Of a stretch of DNA of 64,000 bases, positions 12,144-22,557 are shown piece after piece. The notes under the pieces were generated by a model. The model had not been told where the DNA came from and made no database searches. It saw only the letters and a list, made by a program, of their open reading frames with translations. The stretch's first letter is position 1. Each line of letters starts with the position of its first letter. This DNA comes from Closterium sp. Naga37s-1. Its lineage: Eukaryota; Streptophyta; Zygnematophyceae; Desmidiales; Closteriaceae. The stretch is from the NCBI GenBank assembly GCA_947471745.1, contig CANJKZ010000977.1, positions 1,178,001 to 1,242,000 on the forward strand. The letters run 5' to 3'. The position numbers and the translations under genes were made by a program.

Positions 12144-12631
12144 TCTTAGATTAGGTATAGCCTCTGGCTAGCGTTGGAGATTAGTAGATACTTGGAGAGA
12201 TTTCTGGTTTTCTGGTGCAAGTTTCACTCAAAACAGAGAAGTACACAAAATTATTGAAACAACAAGACATTTAAGCATTTCGAAATGTGGTGTGCGCCTC
12301 GTGTGACGCGTCATCCGCGTTTCAGCCCGAGTCACACGCGTAACCGATTTCGGTAACCGACACCGGAACCAAAACCCCCTGTCTCATCCGCGCCGAACAC
12401 GGTTCGGTTGCGGTTGGACATTTTAGGTTACTGCAAATGTCTTCTCGACGCGTTTTTCCCTCTTTTCCTAGCGCATTCCTTCCATAGTTCCTTATGATTC
12501 CGTCCCACCGTTCTAGCTGTGGGTTCCCCACCTTAGGACGGTATTTCCCACGGTTCTTAGCATTGCGCTACCGTCCCTAGGACTGATGCTTAGGTCGGTA
12601 GTCACTAGGGCAGTGGCAAACCACCCTAACA
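12144..12631 (-). repeat. 5' LTR of copia element A
   Basis: 488 bp. In element direction it starts TGTTAGGG and is followed, after two bases, by the tRNA-Met primer-binding site. Confidence 0.9.
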
Positions 12632-12734
12632 CTTGCGAACGCCTAAACGAAATAGCGCGAAAACAGTAACCCTACCAAAGTCTGGACGGGCATGCGTCTG
12701 GACGATGGAAAGGGGAAAAGGTTACGCGCCCTTA

Positions 12735-13592
12735 CGCTACAATTGCTTCATGAATGTTTTGGAAACTCTTGGAAATTCTTCGTTACTCCGAGCCGCGATA
12801 TTGAAGTTTCGATTGGGTTGGGTTGGGTCGCCATGGTGATTCAACCCAGCCCAATTCAGATAGATCGCAACACGTCATTATCGGCGAACCTGAGCGATCC
12901 AGGTAGGGATGTCGATATGTTTGGGGCCAAATATTGGGAGGCTAAGGTGCCCAAAAATGCCATTTAATTTATGAGTTGACGATGATCTCAACAATTCAAA
13001 TCAGGGCTACAACATGTAATGCTCTTTCATTTCAAGAGGATAATTCTAGCTTCGTCGACATATATTAAGTGACGAGCGTGGGAGCTTTCAATCCAATTAA
13101 TGTGATCTGAGTTTTTCACAATACAGTGTTTACCAAGTTATCATATTTTCATAGATGCAGTTCCTCTCACCCCTCAAGTCAGGTGTTCAACATGTGTACT
13201 ACCCTATTACCACTTAACACAAATACAAGTTGAACTTTCTTTTTTTTATTTTGGTGATTCGCGCTGCCACTTGCGTGTTCAAATTTGCTAACGACTAGGG
13301 AAATGAGTTTGCATGTCAAAAACTTATTCTTCTAGTTGTTGGCAGAATCAATGTCAAATCACAAGCCACCGACTGGAACAACGCCAAGCCACCTACTCAC
13401 TTGGCAAAGAAAAGAATGTAATGTAGATGAAACTACTTGATATGAGAGTCCTACAACACCCCATCGTAAAATACTAGGGTGGAGGCATGGATGTGATTGG
13501 GATAAGGGGAGAGGAAGGGTGGTGGGAAGGGGGGGGGAGGGAGGGGAGTAAGGGGGGGGTTCAGTTTACATGAAAAAGGGCTAGCCCCATAA
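12735..13592. other. No recognised gene; G-rich tract near the right end
   Basis: AT-rich sequence without a supported gene. A G-run block (GGGGGGGGGAGGGAGGGG) lies at about 13525-13560, just before the gypsy remnant. Confidence 0.5.
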
Positions 13593-15144
13593 TTGATACT
13601 TTTAAGGAGGGCTAGGCCCGAAAACGTCACTCTAGATGGACAGGCTGACCACTACCAGATCCACGACAAAGAAATGATCGCCATCACTCATGCGTTCAAA
13701 CAGTGGCGTTGCTACCTGACTGGCTCCGATGTCACTGTTCACACCGATCACAAATCCCTATTGTACCTTAGCGCATCCCAATCTCAACCCGTGACAAATC
13801 TGGTGGCTCGACTACATGGAGTCGCACTTCCACTAACGCATGACCTACAAGAAGTGCACGAACAATATCGTCGACGCCCTGACCCGGCCAATAGTTAAAT
13901 CCGCTGCAGTACTGACCACCCATTCCAACTCGTTACTTTCGGGGTTTTTCACCCACGACCACGAAATGAACCCGTTCTTCACGACTAGAAATCATAGCAG
14001 GCAACGACTCAAAAAGGGGACAATTACCTAAAGGCCGGGACTAACTCGATTGGGGTACATGCTTACCATCTGCTCCGTAAATTACTTATCCAGGAGGTCC
14101 ATAACTCAAACCTCTCCTGACATTTCGAAGTTGACAAGATGCAAAAATTGCATTGTTATTATTATTGACCAGATCCTAACTCTGATGTGTGTCGTCATGT
14201 GTCTTCATGCGGGGTGTGTCAAGCCATGAAATAGACCCGTGACCTAACAACCAACTACAACCCCTCGAGCCATCCGAAAGACCGTGGCAACAGGTGACGA
14301 TGTATTTTGTCACGGAGCTACCAGCTGGCTCATCCGAGAGCCACGCGGTGCTCATCGTCATCCATTGTCTCAAAAAAATGATGCACTTTGCTCCATGTCG
14401 TACGACAATCACAGCTGAAGATGCGGCGTGCCTCTTCATCCCGAGCATCGTCAGACTTCACGGTATCTTGTCGACGATCATCGGAGACCGTGACCCGAAA
14501 TTCACGCCGAATATCTGGAAGGAGTCATGGGCACAGTGTGGCAACAGGCCATAGTTCTCGTCGGCGTATCACTCGCAAACCGACGAGCAGACGGAGCGCA
14601 CCAATCAAACTATGAAGTAGCTCATTCCCACGAACTTCCCCGACCCGACTCAATGTTGACAAGAAAAGGCCCTGCCCTCGCTTGGGCTAAGCCGACATGG
14701 CTGTCCATTGCGCAAGGTGTGCAGCCGACTAAGTTTCGTGGTTGACGCCAACTTCGAGGAGGAAGTCGAAGAGATTGGTTCGTCAACTTCGGTGTGACCA
14801 CAACGAAATCGACCATGGTGATGCTGACGAGACGCTGGCCGAAGAAGTGAAGTCAGCGGCGGGGTCGAGCTTTGGCGGTCGACGAAGGTGATCATCGATA
14901 CGTAGCCGACCTGCGGGCATCGACCGACCTTCGGTCGTCGACATCGACTGATCAGCCACATTCTGATCGACCAAAACATCACGGGTCTGTAAAATTCTGC
15001 GTGTGCGCGAATTTCGCCCCAGACGGTTTGGGTGAAAGTCGGCCTGCGAAACGAGCATCACGTGCACTACAACCTGGCACGTGCGCAATGTGCATCACAT
15101 GCATGGCGTGCACACAACTGTCTGTTATGCAAACCTGCACCTAC

Positions 15145-15280
15145 TGTGAAAATGAAGAACGAGAATGGGTGAACTATGAAATGAAGTGAGTACAAATAGG
15201 AAACCCTAATTGGGTTGTACCCCTTATGGGATACCCCACTATAGCCTACACAACAGCATAAGCTATATAATGTTCTGACA
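15145..15280 (-). repeat. 3' LTR of copia element B
   Basis: 136 bp with ends TGTGAAAATG and TGTTCTGACA; identical to 22422-22557. Confidence 0.97.
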
Positions 15281-15485
15281 CACCCCCATAGGCAAAGTGG
15301 GGGAGAACAAGGGGTCACAAGACCAGTCAAGCAAAGCAGAGCAAGCTCAGGGTGGATCACAAAGTCACCACACAGTCCGAGCACAACGACAAGGCCACAA
15401 GGCCAGTTCACATGCAGGAGTACACATATATATATAGAGCTAGACAAGCAAGAGCAGGTATATATATGTAACAGTACAAGCAAGG

Positions 15486-18400
15486 TCAAGAAGAGAGCAA
15501 GTGAGGCAAGACAGGTACAAGACCCAGCTGGGTGCAGAAGCGCTGATGGTCACAAGGAGCAAGTGCCTTGGTGAACACATCAGCAGTGTTGGCCTCAGAG
15601 GCCACGTAAGCAAGTCGCAACTGACCACGCTGCTGCAGCTCACGAGCAAGAAAGTAACGGAGAGCAATGTGCTTCGTTCTGTGCTCCAAGCGCTGCTCTC
15701 GACACAAGGCCAGCATGGCCTTGTTGTCTACGTACAGCACTGGAGGAGAACGAGGCGGCTCTCCAAGGTCAGTCAGCAGGTAGGTGAGCCAGCGAAGCTC
15801 CTGTGCAGCCATGGCCCCGGCGTAGATCTCAGCCTCACAACTGGAGCTGAGAACAGAGGACGAGCGAGTAGCCCGCCACGAGACAGAGCCGGAACCAAGA
15901 CTGAAGGTGTAACCCTGCGACGACCGCTGTGTAGCCTGGTCGTCTGCCCAAGAAGCGTCCGCGTGCCCAGTGAGGACCACTGGACTCCGCCCTCCAAGCA
16001 CTAGCCCCATGCCCGACGTACTGCACAAGTAGCGCAACACCCTCTTAGCTGCAGCCATGTGCTCTGGTCGGTGTCTCCCAGGAGCAACATAGCGTGCAAG
16101 AATGCTAAGAGGGTATGCAAGGTCAGGTCGTGTGCAGGTCATCAGGTACATGAGGCAGCCAACAAGCTCTGGGTACGGGCCACTCGACTCTACGGACTCA
16201 TCCGAAGGCAGAGCTGAGAGCGAGTGGCGAGTAGACAGAGGAGTGGCCTGAGGCGAGGAGTACGTGAAGCCGAAGCGCTGAAGGACCTGCTGCACCATGT
16301 GTGACTGAGTCAAGGTAATGGTGCGGCGTGCTCTGTCCCGAGTGATCTGCAAGCCAAGGTAGCTGCGCAGTTCACCCAGGTCTGTGCACGTGTGTCTCTT
16401 CTGCAGCTCGGACTTCACGTAGGCTAGTCCAGCAGTGTCAGCTGTGGCAAAGACCAAGTCGTCGACGTACACGAGGACGTAGAACGGCGGCAAAGAAGTG
16501 TCGGTGCGCAGAAACAACGACGGGTCAGCAGTAGAGGGAGCAAACCCAAGAGCCGCAAGCGTAGTCCTCAGTGTGTCGTGCCACTCACGCGGTGCCTGGC
16601 GGAGACCGTAGACTGGCCGTCGGAGGCTCCACTGGGTGCCAGGAGGAAAAGTCCCAGTGAAGCCAGGTGGACGGCGCAGCCAGATCTCCTCGTGCAGGCT
16701 ACCCTGCAAGAAAGCAGTACTGAAGTCAAGAGAGTGGAGCTCGTAGTCGCGCTGAGCGGCTATGTGCAGCAGCACCCGAAGAGTGGTCATCTTCGGGGTG
16801 GGAGAGAAGGTCTGAAAGTAGTCAACTCCCTGCCGCTGACTGAAGCCACGAGCGACGTACCGCGCCTTGAAGACAGGTGGAGAGCCCGGCGGCCGCTTCA
16901 CCCTGAAGATCCACATGCCACTGACGATGTTCGCCCCAGGAGGGGGAACCGCGTCAACGTAGGTGCCTGTGGACTTCCAGGACGCCATCTCTGCATCCAT
17001 AGCTGCCTGCCACTGAGAGGAGTAGGGACCCTCTACGGCCTCCGCGTAAGAGCGCGGAGTCGGGATGTCTAGTGCATCCGGGTCTCCCTCAGGGGCAAGT
17101 AGTACGGACGCGAGATGAGGTGAAGCAGCAGCCAGACACCGGAACTCCTCCTGCCTGTCCTCAAGGACGTCCGTGCCAAGAGCACACTCACCCCCGACGG
17201 ACGGAGGACAGACAGACGCAGACTCAGCAACAAGACCGGCAGCGTAGTCTAGACGACAGCAAGCAGCAAAGTCGACGAGCTCAGCAACAAGTGCAGACGC
17301 AGCAGTGGACTCAAAAGAGGGGTCAGTGACGACAGTAGCAAGGAGACGTGTGACAGCAGGACTGGCAGCACGAAGAGAGTCCGACTCCGGGTCAGGAAGA
17401 GCAGGAAGAGAGGACTCAGGAGGAGAAGGCAAAGGGGCACGCAGAGGAGCAGTGGACGGACGCAGAGACATCCGGTGCGTGCCAGGGACAGGAGGAGGAC
17501 GCTGACGCGAACCACGACCACTAGTGCGAGCAGCACGGACAGGCGACGCAGGACGAGACGCAGGCTCACGACGCTCAGCAAGACCTCCAGTAGGACCAGT
17601 GTAGGGAGAAGGAGCGGGCAGTGGGGAGGCCGGCTGTAACTGGAACTGCGACAGGACAGGCTGTGGACACTCTAAGGGAGGAGGAGGACCAGTAGAAGGC
17701 GGGAGACCAAGAACCTGCTGAAGGAGCGGAACGAAGTACGGTCTAGGCCGCGCGGCGACTCCAGACACAGCAGGGACAGCACCAGTACCCCAAGCGGGAG
17801 CACCAGCGCCAGCAGCACCTCCAGCTCCAGGACCTCCAGCAGCACCAGTAGCACCCCCAGCAGGACCGCCTCCAGGACCGACAGCAGTAGCCTCAGCGCC
17901 AACACCCTCAGCAGCTCCAGCTCCAGCACCTCCGGGACCCGCGGCACCAGCACCCTCAGTAGCCGAAGAACCTCCAGCTCCAGCAGCACGCCTCCAGCGC
18001 CGGGCAAACCACTCGCGCAGCTCCTGTGGAGAGAGGGGCTCCCGCCGAGGCGAAGCACCCGGAGAACCGCCAGGTCCCGCACCGCCAGACGCCACAAGGG
18101 GAGGTCCAGTGGCCGCAGGCTCCGCAGCTCCAGGCTCAGCACCTCCAGACGCAGCACCCCCTGGCTCAGCACCCCCAGTAGCAGCACCCCACGGCTCAGC
18201 ACCCCCAGACTCCGCACCCCCAGGCTCAGCACCCCCAGTCGCAGCACCCCCAGGCTCAGCACTCCCAGACTCCGCACCCCCAGGCTCAGCACCCCCAGTC
18301 GCAGTACCCCCAGGCTCAGCACCCCCAGACTCAGCACCCCCAGGCTCAGCACCCGCAGCAGGACCAGAGTCACCAGCAACCTCGACCGGCTCGACTGCGT

Positions 18401-21400
18401 CTACCTGGGACACACCTGAAGGGGCAGGACCCTGAGGGGGAAGGGGGTCTACCGGGGGGGGACCTGGCACAAGGAAGTGCGGTGGCGGGGGGAGGGAAGG
18501 AGTGCGGTAGGGGAAGAGGCGGTAGAAGGGGACTGACTCGTCGAACGTGACGTCCTGGGAGGACAGAACACGACGAGAGGAGGGGTGGTAGAACTGCCAC
18601 CCTGGAGCGTCAGGGGGGAAGCCGAGGAAGACACAGGGAGCAGCACGAGGGGACAGCTTGTCCGCAGACAAGTCACGGACAAACGCCCGAGATCCCCAGA
18701 CACGGAACGCAGACGCATCGCCGACCTTCCCCGTCCACAGCAGAGCTGGAGAGGTCTCCGGCCGGGAGACCCTGGGGTGAAGGTTGATCTGATGCGCCGC
18801 GTACCGAACCGCAAACGGCCACAGAAAATGGGGGGCAGCCGCATGCATCATGGACGTACGAGCGACGTCCATGACCATGCCAATGCGGCGCTCAGCAATC
18901 CCATTTTGCTGTGGAGAGTCCGGAAGCGTAAAGGTCTGGCGGATGCCTCGTGCACGACAGTAGGCTCGCAGAAGGCCAGAGGAGAACTCTCCACCTCGGT
19001 CAGAGTGCAGACGCAGAACAGGAAAGTCCGAGCCGAAGCTCCTCCTGAGCTGGAGACGAGCTGCGCGGATCCAGTCGATCAACACCTCAGTGACATCACC
19101 CTTGCTGCGCAAGGGGAAGACTGTGGTGTAACGCGGGTAGTCGTCAACCACCAGCAGGAAGTAGCGCTCGTGACCCTGCCCACGGACGCGGGCGGGGCCC
19201 CACACGTCCATGTGAAGCGTCTGCAGAGGAGCCTCTGTCGGGGGAAACTGGGAGGAGTGAGGGGCAGCCCGGAGCCGCCCCTCGACACAGGGGACACAAG
19301 AAGGTCCGGGTCCCGAAGGAAGGGGAGGGAGAGACCGGGGAAGACCAGAGACAAGGTCACGGGAAGCCATGCCCCGAAGACGAAGCAAGGAGGGGTGGCC
19401 AAGACGGTGGTGCCACAGGAGAGTCTCGTGAGACAGGCGGCGACACGAGCAGGGGGCAGACTCAGGACCAGACCTGGACGCAGCAGCAAACACCTGACCC
19501 GACGCAGCTACCTGGCCAGACGCAGGGACAGGAGGAGACGCAGTGGTCAGTGTGTAGAGACTCGACCCTGGCCGACGCGAGAACGTGGCCAGGTGTCGGC
19601 CTGTGCGGGCATCCGAGCAGTGGGTCACCCGCTGACTCGCAGGAGTAAACTGGTGAACCCCCGCATCCTGCAGGTCAGCACCACTCACCAAGTTCGTCGA
19701 GAACGAGGGGAGGTACAGACCAGACAAGGTGCCCGAGGGGGCAGCCGGACACGGGAGGACAGTGGAGAAGTGAGAGAGGACAGGACCCCCAGAGGGGTCA
19801 GCCAGGGAGACTGCAACCGGCCGGCCAAGCGGCGTGAGTGTGGTGCGGTCTCGAAAGAAGGAGCGAGAAGCCCCTGAGTCAAGTGTGAAGGTGAGGGAGG
19901 CCGAAGCCGACGCAGTACCTGAGAGCGCAGCCTCACCAGTACCTGAGAGTGCAGACGCACTGGCACCTAGAGCAGCAGCCGCAGAAGTACCTGGCGCAGC
20001 AGTACCAATGCCCGGGTCGGGCGGGAAACACTGGTAACAGTCACCCTCCTCACTAATAGTCACAGCATACATGGCAGCAAGGATAGCATCAAAGTCAAGA
20101 TCAAAGACAGCTACGCCAGCCCTAGACAGCTCTCCCCAACGGGGAATCTCACTGGCCTCGGGGAACTGCTGACGCCAAGCGTCCGTCAGGCGGCCAAAGC
20201 AGCGCTGAGTGGGGTGCGCACCCCCACACTGCTCACCCGCTCGGTCACCGGAACGAAGGACGTAGGTGCACGGACCAAAACCCCCACCCCGCTGACGCTG
20301 CGTGTACCACTCACGGAGCTGCTGGGGCGGGGGGATGTCCCGCGAACGCTGCTGCTGCTGCTGCTGCTGCTGACGCTGGCCACCACCAGGGCCGCTACGC
20401 AGCGGGGCACCACCCCGACCAGCTCCACCCCCTCCGCCACCGCTGCCTCCACCTCCACCACCACCGCTGCCTCCGCTCCCACCGCTGCCGCCACCACCGC
20501 CTCCTCCTCCGCTGCTGCCACCGCCACCACCGCCCCCGCCACCACTCCCACCGCCACCCCCACTCCCTCCTCCGCCTCCACCGCCTCCTCCACCGCCCCC
20601 GCCAGCTCCACCCGCGCCCTTGCCCCCCTTGCCCCTGCCAGGGCGGCGTCTCCCGCTAGGGGCAGACGCCGCGCAGACCGACTCAAGACCAAGCAGGTCG
20701 GCAGCAGCAGCAGAGGCAACAGAGGGCAGCAGGGGGGAAGGAGAACACCCCTCAAAGATGGGGGTGCGAGGGTCACCACGAGAGGCTCCTACAGCGACGA
20801 TGCTCTTCTCCGCCGCCAGGAGGGACTTCTCGAGGAGGTCGACAGTGAGAGTGGTGGGACAGACCGAGAGGTAGTGGTCCCTGACTACGCGAAGGGAGTC
20901 AGGGAGGCGTGTGACTATGTAATAGAGAGTGATGTACATGGGGGGGGGGTTCTTGGCGCAGAACTCAGCAGGAAGGGCGGCGCGGTAGCGAGTGTCACTA
21001 GTGCGGAGGTGCGTAATGAGGTCAGCGACAGTGGGAAAGGCAGTAAGGTCAGGAAAGAGGTACGGTAGCATGAGGCGGCTCAGGGCAGCAGTGGCAGGGG
21101 AAGAGTAGCGCGCAACTACAGCGTCGTACAAGGTCTGAGCACTCTTGTACTGACTAAAGTGCGCGCGCTCAGTGGTAGGCAGGTGGCGACGCACAGCAAG
21201 ACGTGCAGCAGCATCGCGGGTGGCCCACTGAGAGCGAACAGTGGGGTCAGCATCAGTAGCAGGGGCAGGAGAGGCGCCAGAGGTGAGGTCAAAGAGGGAA
21301 AGACCGTCCGCCCTATCGCACTGTAAGAACAGCTGCAGGTCGTCGACCCAGACCTCAAAGTCAATGGCTCGACCCTCAGCGTCAAAAGCGAGGACACTAG

Positions 21401-21410
21401 GGGTAGCCAT
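15486..21410 (-). CDS. Copia gag-pol polyprotein of element B
   Basis: The start at 21410 (MATPSVLAFDAEG) is preferred to one 14 codons upstream because element E begins its gag with the closely similar MASPAVLAFDAEG. Order: gag (about 20100-21410) with a Gly-rich tract and an unusual C-x13-C-x3-H-x4-C motif near 20200-20275; protease (FTLDSGASRSFFRD, near 19870); pre-integrase HHRLGHPS block (near 19400); integrase (about 18700-19300); a long Ala/Gly/Pro hinge with AEPGG repeats (about 17400-18430); reverse transcriptase with YVDDLVFA (about 16300-17040); RNase H (about 15550-15950). Read as one continuous frame. Confidence 0.95.
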   Translation of the reverse strand: MATPSVLAFDAEGRAIDFEVWVDDLQLFLQCDRADGLSLFDLTSGASPAPATDADPTVRSQWATRDAAARLAVRRHLPTTERAHFSQYKSAQTLYDAVVARYSSPATAALSRLMLPYLFPDLTAFPTVADLITHLRTSDTRYRAALPAEFCAKNPPPMYITLYYIVTRLPDSLRVVRDHYLSVCPTTLTVDLLEKSLLAAEKSIVAVGASRGDPRTPIFEGCSPSPLLPSVASAAAADLLGLESVCAASAPSGRRRPGRGKGGKGAGGAGGGGGGGGGGGGGSGGGGGSGGGGGGGGGSSGGGGGGGGSGGSGGSGGGGGGGSGGGGGGAGRGGAPLRSGPGGGQRQQQQQQQQRSRDIPPPQQLREWYTQRQRGGGFGPCTYVLRSGDRAGEQCGGAHPTQRCFGRLTDAWRQQFPEASEIPRWGELSRAGVAVFDLDFDAILAAMYAVTISEEGDCYQCFPPDPGIGTAAPGTSAAAALGASASALSGTGEAALSGTASASASLTFTLDSGASRSFFRDRTTLTPLGRPVAVSLADPSGGPVLSHFSTVLPCPAAPSGTLSGLYLPSFSTNLVSGADLQDAGVHQFTPASQRVTHCSDARTGRHLATFSRRPGSSLYTLTTASPPVPASGQVAASGQVFAAASRSGPESAPCSCRRLSHETLLWHHRLGHPSLLRLRGMASRDLVSGLPRSLPPLPSGPGPSCVPCVEGRLRAAPHSSQFPPTEAPLQTLHMDVWGPARVRGQGHERYFLLVVDDYPRYTTVFPLRSKGDVTEVLIDWIRAARLQLRRSFGSDFPVLRLHSDRGGEFSSGLLRAYCRARGIRQTFTLPDSPQQNGIAERRIGMVMDVARTSMMHAAAPHFLWPFAVRYAAHQINLHPRVSRPETSPALLWTGKVGDASAFRVWGSRAFVRDLSADKLSPRAAPCVFLGFPPDAPGWQFYHPSSRRVLSSQDVTFDESVPFYRLFPYRTPSLPPPPHFLVPGPPPVDPLPPQGPAPSGVSQVDAVEPVEVAGDSGPAAGAEPGGAESGGAEPGGTATGGAEPGGAESGSAEPGGAATGGAEPGGAESGGAEPWGAATGGAEPGGAASGGAEPGAAEPAATGPPLVASGGAGPGGSPGASPRREPLSPQELREWFARRWRRAAGAGGSSATEGAGAAGPGGAGAGAAEGVGAEATAVGPGGGPAGGATGAAGGPGAGGAAGAGAPAWGTGAVPAVSGVAARPRPYFVPLLQQVLGLPPSTGPPPPLECPQPVLSQFQLQPASPLPAPSPYTGPTGGLAERREPASRPASPVRAARTSGRGSRQRPPPVPGTHRMSLRPSTAPLRAPLPSPPESSLPALPDPESDSLRAASPAVTRLLATVVTDPSFESTAASALVAELVDFAACCRLDYAAGLVAESASVCPPSVGGECALGTDVLEDRQEEFRCLAAASPHLASVLLAPEGDPDALDIPTPRSYAEAVEGPYSSQWQAAMDAEMASWKSTGTYVDAVPPPGANIVSGMWIFRVKRPPGSPPVFKARYVARGFSQRQGVDYFQTFSPTPKMTTLRVLLHIAAQRDYELHSLDFSTAFLQGSLHEEIWLRRPPGFTGTFPPGTQWSLRRPVYGLRQAPREWHDTLRTTLAALGFAPSTADPSLFLRTDTSLPPFYVLVYVDDLVFATADTAGLAYVKSELQKRHTCTDLGELRSYLGLQITRDRARRTITLTQSHMVQQVLQRFGFTYSSPQATPLSTRHSLSALPSDESVESSGPYPELVGCLMYLMTCTRPDLAYPLSILARYVAPGRHRPEHMAAAKRVLRYLCSTSGMGLVLGGRSPVVLTGHADASWADDQATQRSSQGYTFSLGSGSVSWRATRSSSVLSSSCEAEIYAGAMAAQELRWLTYLLTDLGEPPRSPPVLYVDNKAMLALCREQRLEHRTKHIALRYFLARELQQRGQLRLAYVASEANTADVFTKALAPCDHQRFCTQLGLVPVLPHLLSS

Positions 21411-21479
21411 GACGACGACAGACGAGCAGTGCAAGCAGTAGGGGAAGGGCACGCAGTGACAGTGGGGCTGTGCTCACCG

Positions 21480-22345
21480 GACAGGGCAGGTCGGGCGGCT
21501 CGGCAGTAGGGCGGCTCGGCTGCTCAGCGGCTCGGCGGCAGGGCGGCTCGGCTGCTGGGCGGCTCGGCTGTTGGGCGGCTCGGCGGCAGTGCGGCTCGGC
21601 TCCCGGGCGGCTCGGCGGCAGGGCGGCTCGGCTCCCGGGCGGCTCGGCTGCAGGGCGGCTCGGCTCCCGGGCGGCTCGGCGGCAGGGCGGCTTGGCTCCC
21701 GGCGGTTCTGCTGCTAGGCGGCTCCCGCAGGTAGGGCGGCGGTAGGGCCGCAGGTTGGGCGGCGGTAGGGCCGCAAGGAGGGCGGCGGGCGGGCCGCAGG
21801 TAGGGCGGCGGTAGGGCCGCAAGTAGGGCGGCGGGCGGGCCGCAGGGAGGGCGGCGGTAGGGCCGCAAGTAGGGCGGCGGGCGGGCCGCAGGTAGGGCGG
21901 CGGGCGGGCCGCAGGTAGGGCGGCGGGCGGGCCGCAGGTAGGGTGGCGGGCGGGCCGCAGGTAGGGCGGCGGGCGGGCCGCAGGTAGGGTGGCGGGCGGG
22001 CCGCGACGTGAGGGCGGCGGGGCCGCTGTAGTGGGGCGGCGGGGCCGCTTAGCAGAGAGCGGCGGGGCCGCGTGAGCAGGGCGGCGGGGCCGCGTGAGCA
22101 GGGCGGCGGGGCCGCGAAGCAGAGGGCGGGCGGGCCGCGACGTGAGGGCGGCGGGGCCGCGTAGCAGAGGGCGGCGGGGCCGCGTGAGCAGGGCAGCGGG
22201 GCCGCGAAGCAGAGGGCGGCTGGGCCGCGCGAGCAGGGCGGCGGGGCCGCGAAGGAAGGGCGGCGGGGCCGCGTTAGTAGGGTGGCGGGGCCGCGAAGGG
22301 AGGGCGGCGGGGCCGCAAGGGGCGACACGGAGGGTCGCTAAAAAA
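21480..22345. repeat. GC-rich tandem repeats in the leader of copia element B
   Basis: Between the primer-binding site and gag lie irregular repeats of GGCGGCTCGGCTCCCGG, then GGGCGGCGGGCGGGCCGCAGG, then GGCGGCGGGGCCGCG units. The plus strand is G-rich, so the element RNA is C-rich here. Confidence 0.9.
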
Positions 22346-22421
22346 AAAGGAAAACACGCCTCGGGGCGCGCTTCGGTGGGCCCTAGAAGCAGTCCCTAGG
22401 AGGGGACCTGCTCTGATTCCA

Positions 22422-22557
22422 TGTGAAAATGAAGAACGAGAATGGGTGAACTATGAAATGAAGTGAGTACAAATAGGAAACCCTAATTGGGTTGTACCCC
22501 TTATGGGATACCCCACTATAGCCTACACAACAGCATAAGCTATATAATGTTCTGACA
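22422..22557 (-). repeat. 5' LTR of copia element B
   Basis: 136 bp; identical to 15145-15280 and adjoining the primer-binding site. Confidence 0.97.

Larger units (their letters stand above)
6619..12631 (-). mobile_element. Ty1/copia LTR retrotransposon A (fossil)
   Basis: Bounded by LTRs at 6619-7137 and 12144-12631 and by a perfect CTTGC target duplication (6614-6618 and 12632-12636). A primer-binding site TGGTATCAGAGC, matching initiator tRNA-Met, lies at 12130-12141 inside the 5' LTR, and a purine tract (CACAGGGGAGA) lies inside the 3' LTR. Order along the minus strand: gag with two CCHC zinc knuckles (about 11000-12041), protease near 10830, integrase about 9700-10350, reverse transcriptase about 8100-8900, RNase H about 7200-7900; this order defines copia. 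Broken, with about three interruptions. The LTRs differ by a roughly 30-bp indel plus scattered substitutions, so it is of moderate age. Confidence 0.95.
6267..12731. mobile_element. PIF/Harbinger-like TIR element (MITE) split by copia element A
   Basis: The left end GGGCGCGTAAC at 6267 is matched by GTTACGCGCCC ending at 12731, both bordered by TTA (6264-6266 and 12732-12734), the usual PIF/Harbinger target duplication. Inverted similarity continues about 45 bp inwards (TTTCCATCCAAAGTCCGGAC against GTCTGGACGATGGAAAG). Without the inserted copia element it is only about 447 bp. It carries several GTCCGGAC-type motifs and no coding region. Confidence 0.65.
15145..22557 (-). mobile_element. Ty1/copia LTR retrotransposon B (short-LTR family; looks whole)
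   Basis: Two LTRs of 136 bp (15145-15280 and 22422-22557) show no difference, and a perfect CCTAC duplication flanks the element (15140-15144 and 22558-22562). The primer-binding site TGGAATCAGAGCAGG (near 22407-22421) is close to the initiator tRNA-Met type, and the polypurine tract reads CTATGGGGGTG. A single long polyprotein frame fills 15486-21410. The identical LTRs make this a very recent insertion. It lies inside the gypsy remnant. Confidence 0.97.

Noticed and set aside
21397-22399. Arg/Pro/Ala-rich frames across the copia B leader
   Set aside because: Pure products of the GC-rich tandem repeats, open in several frames at once.
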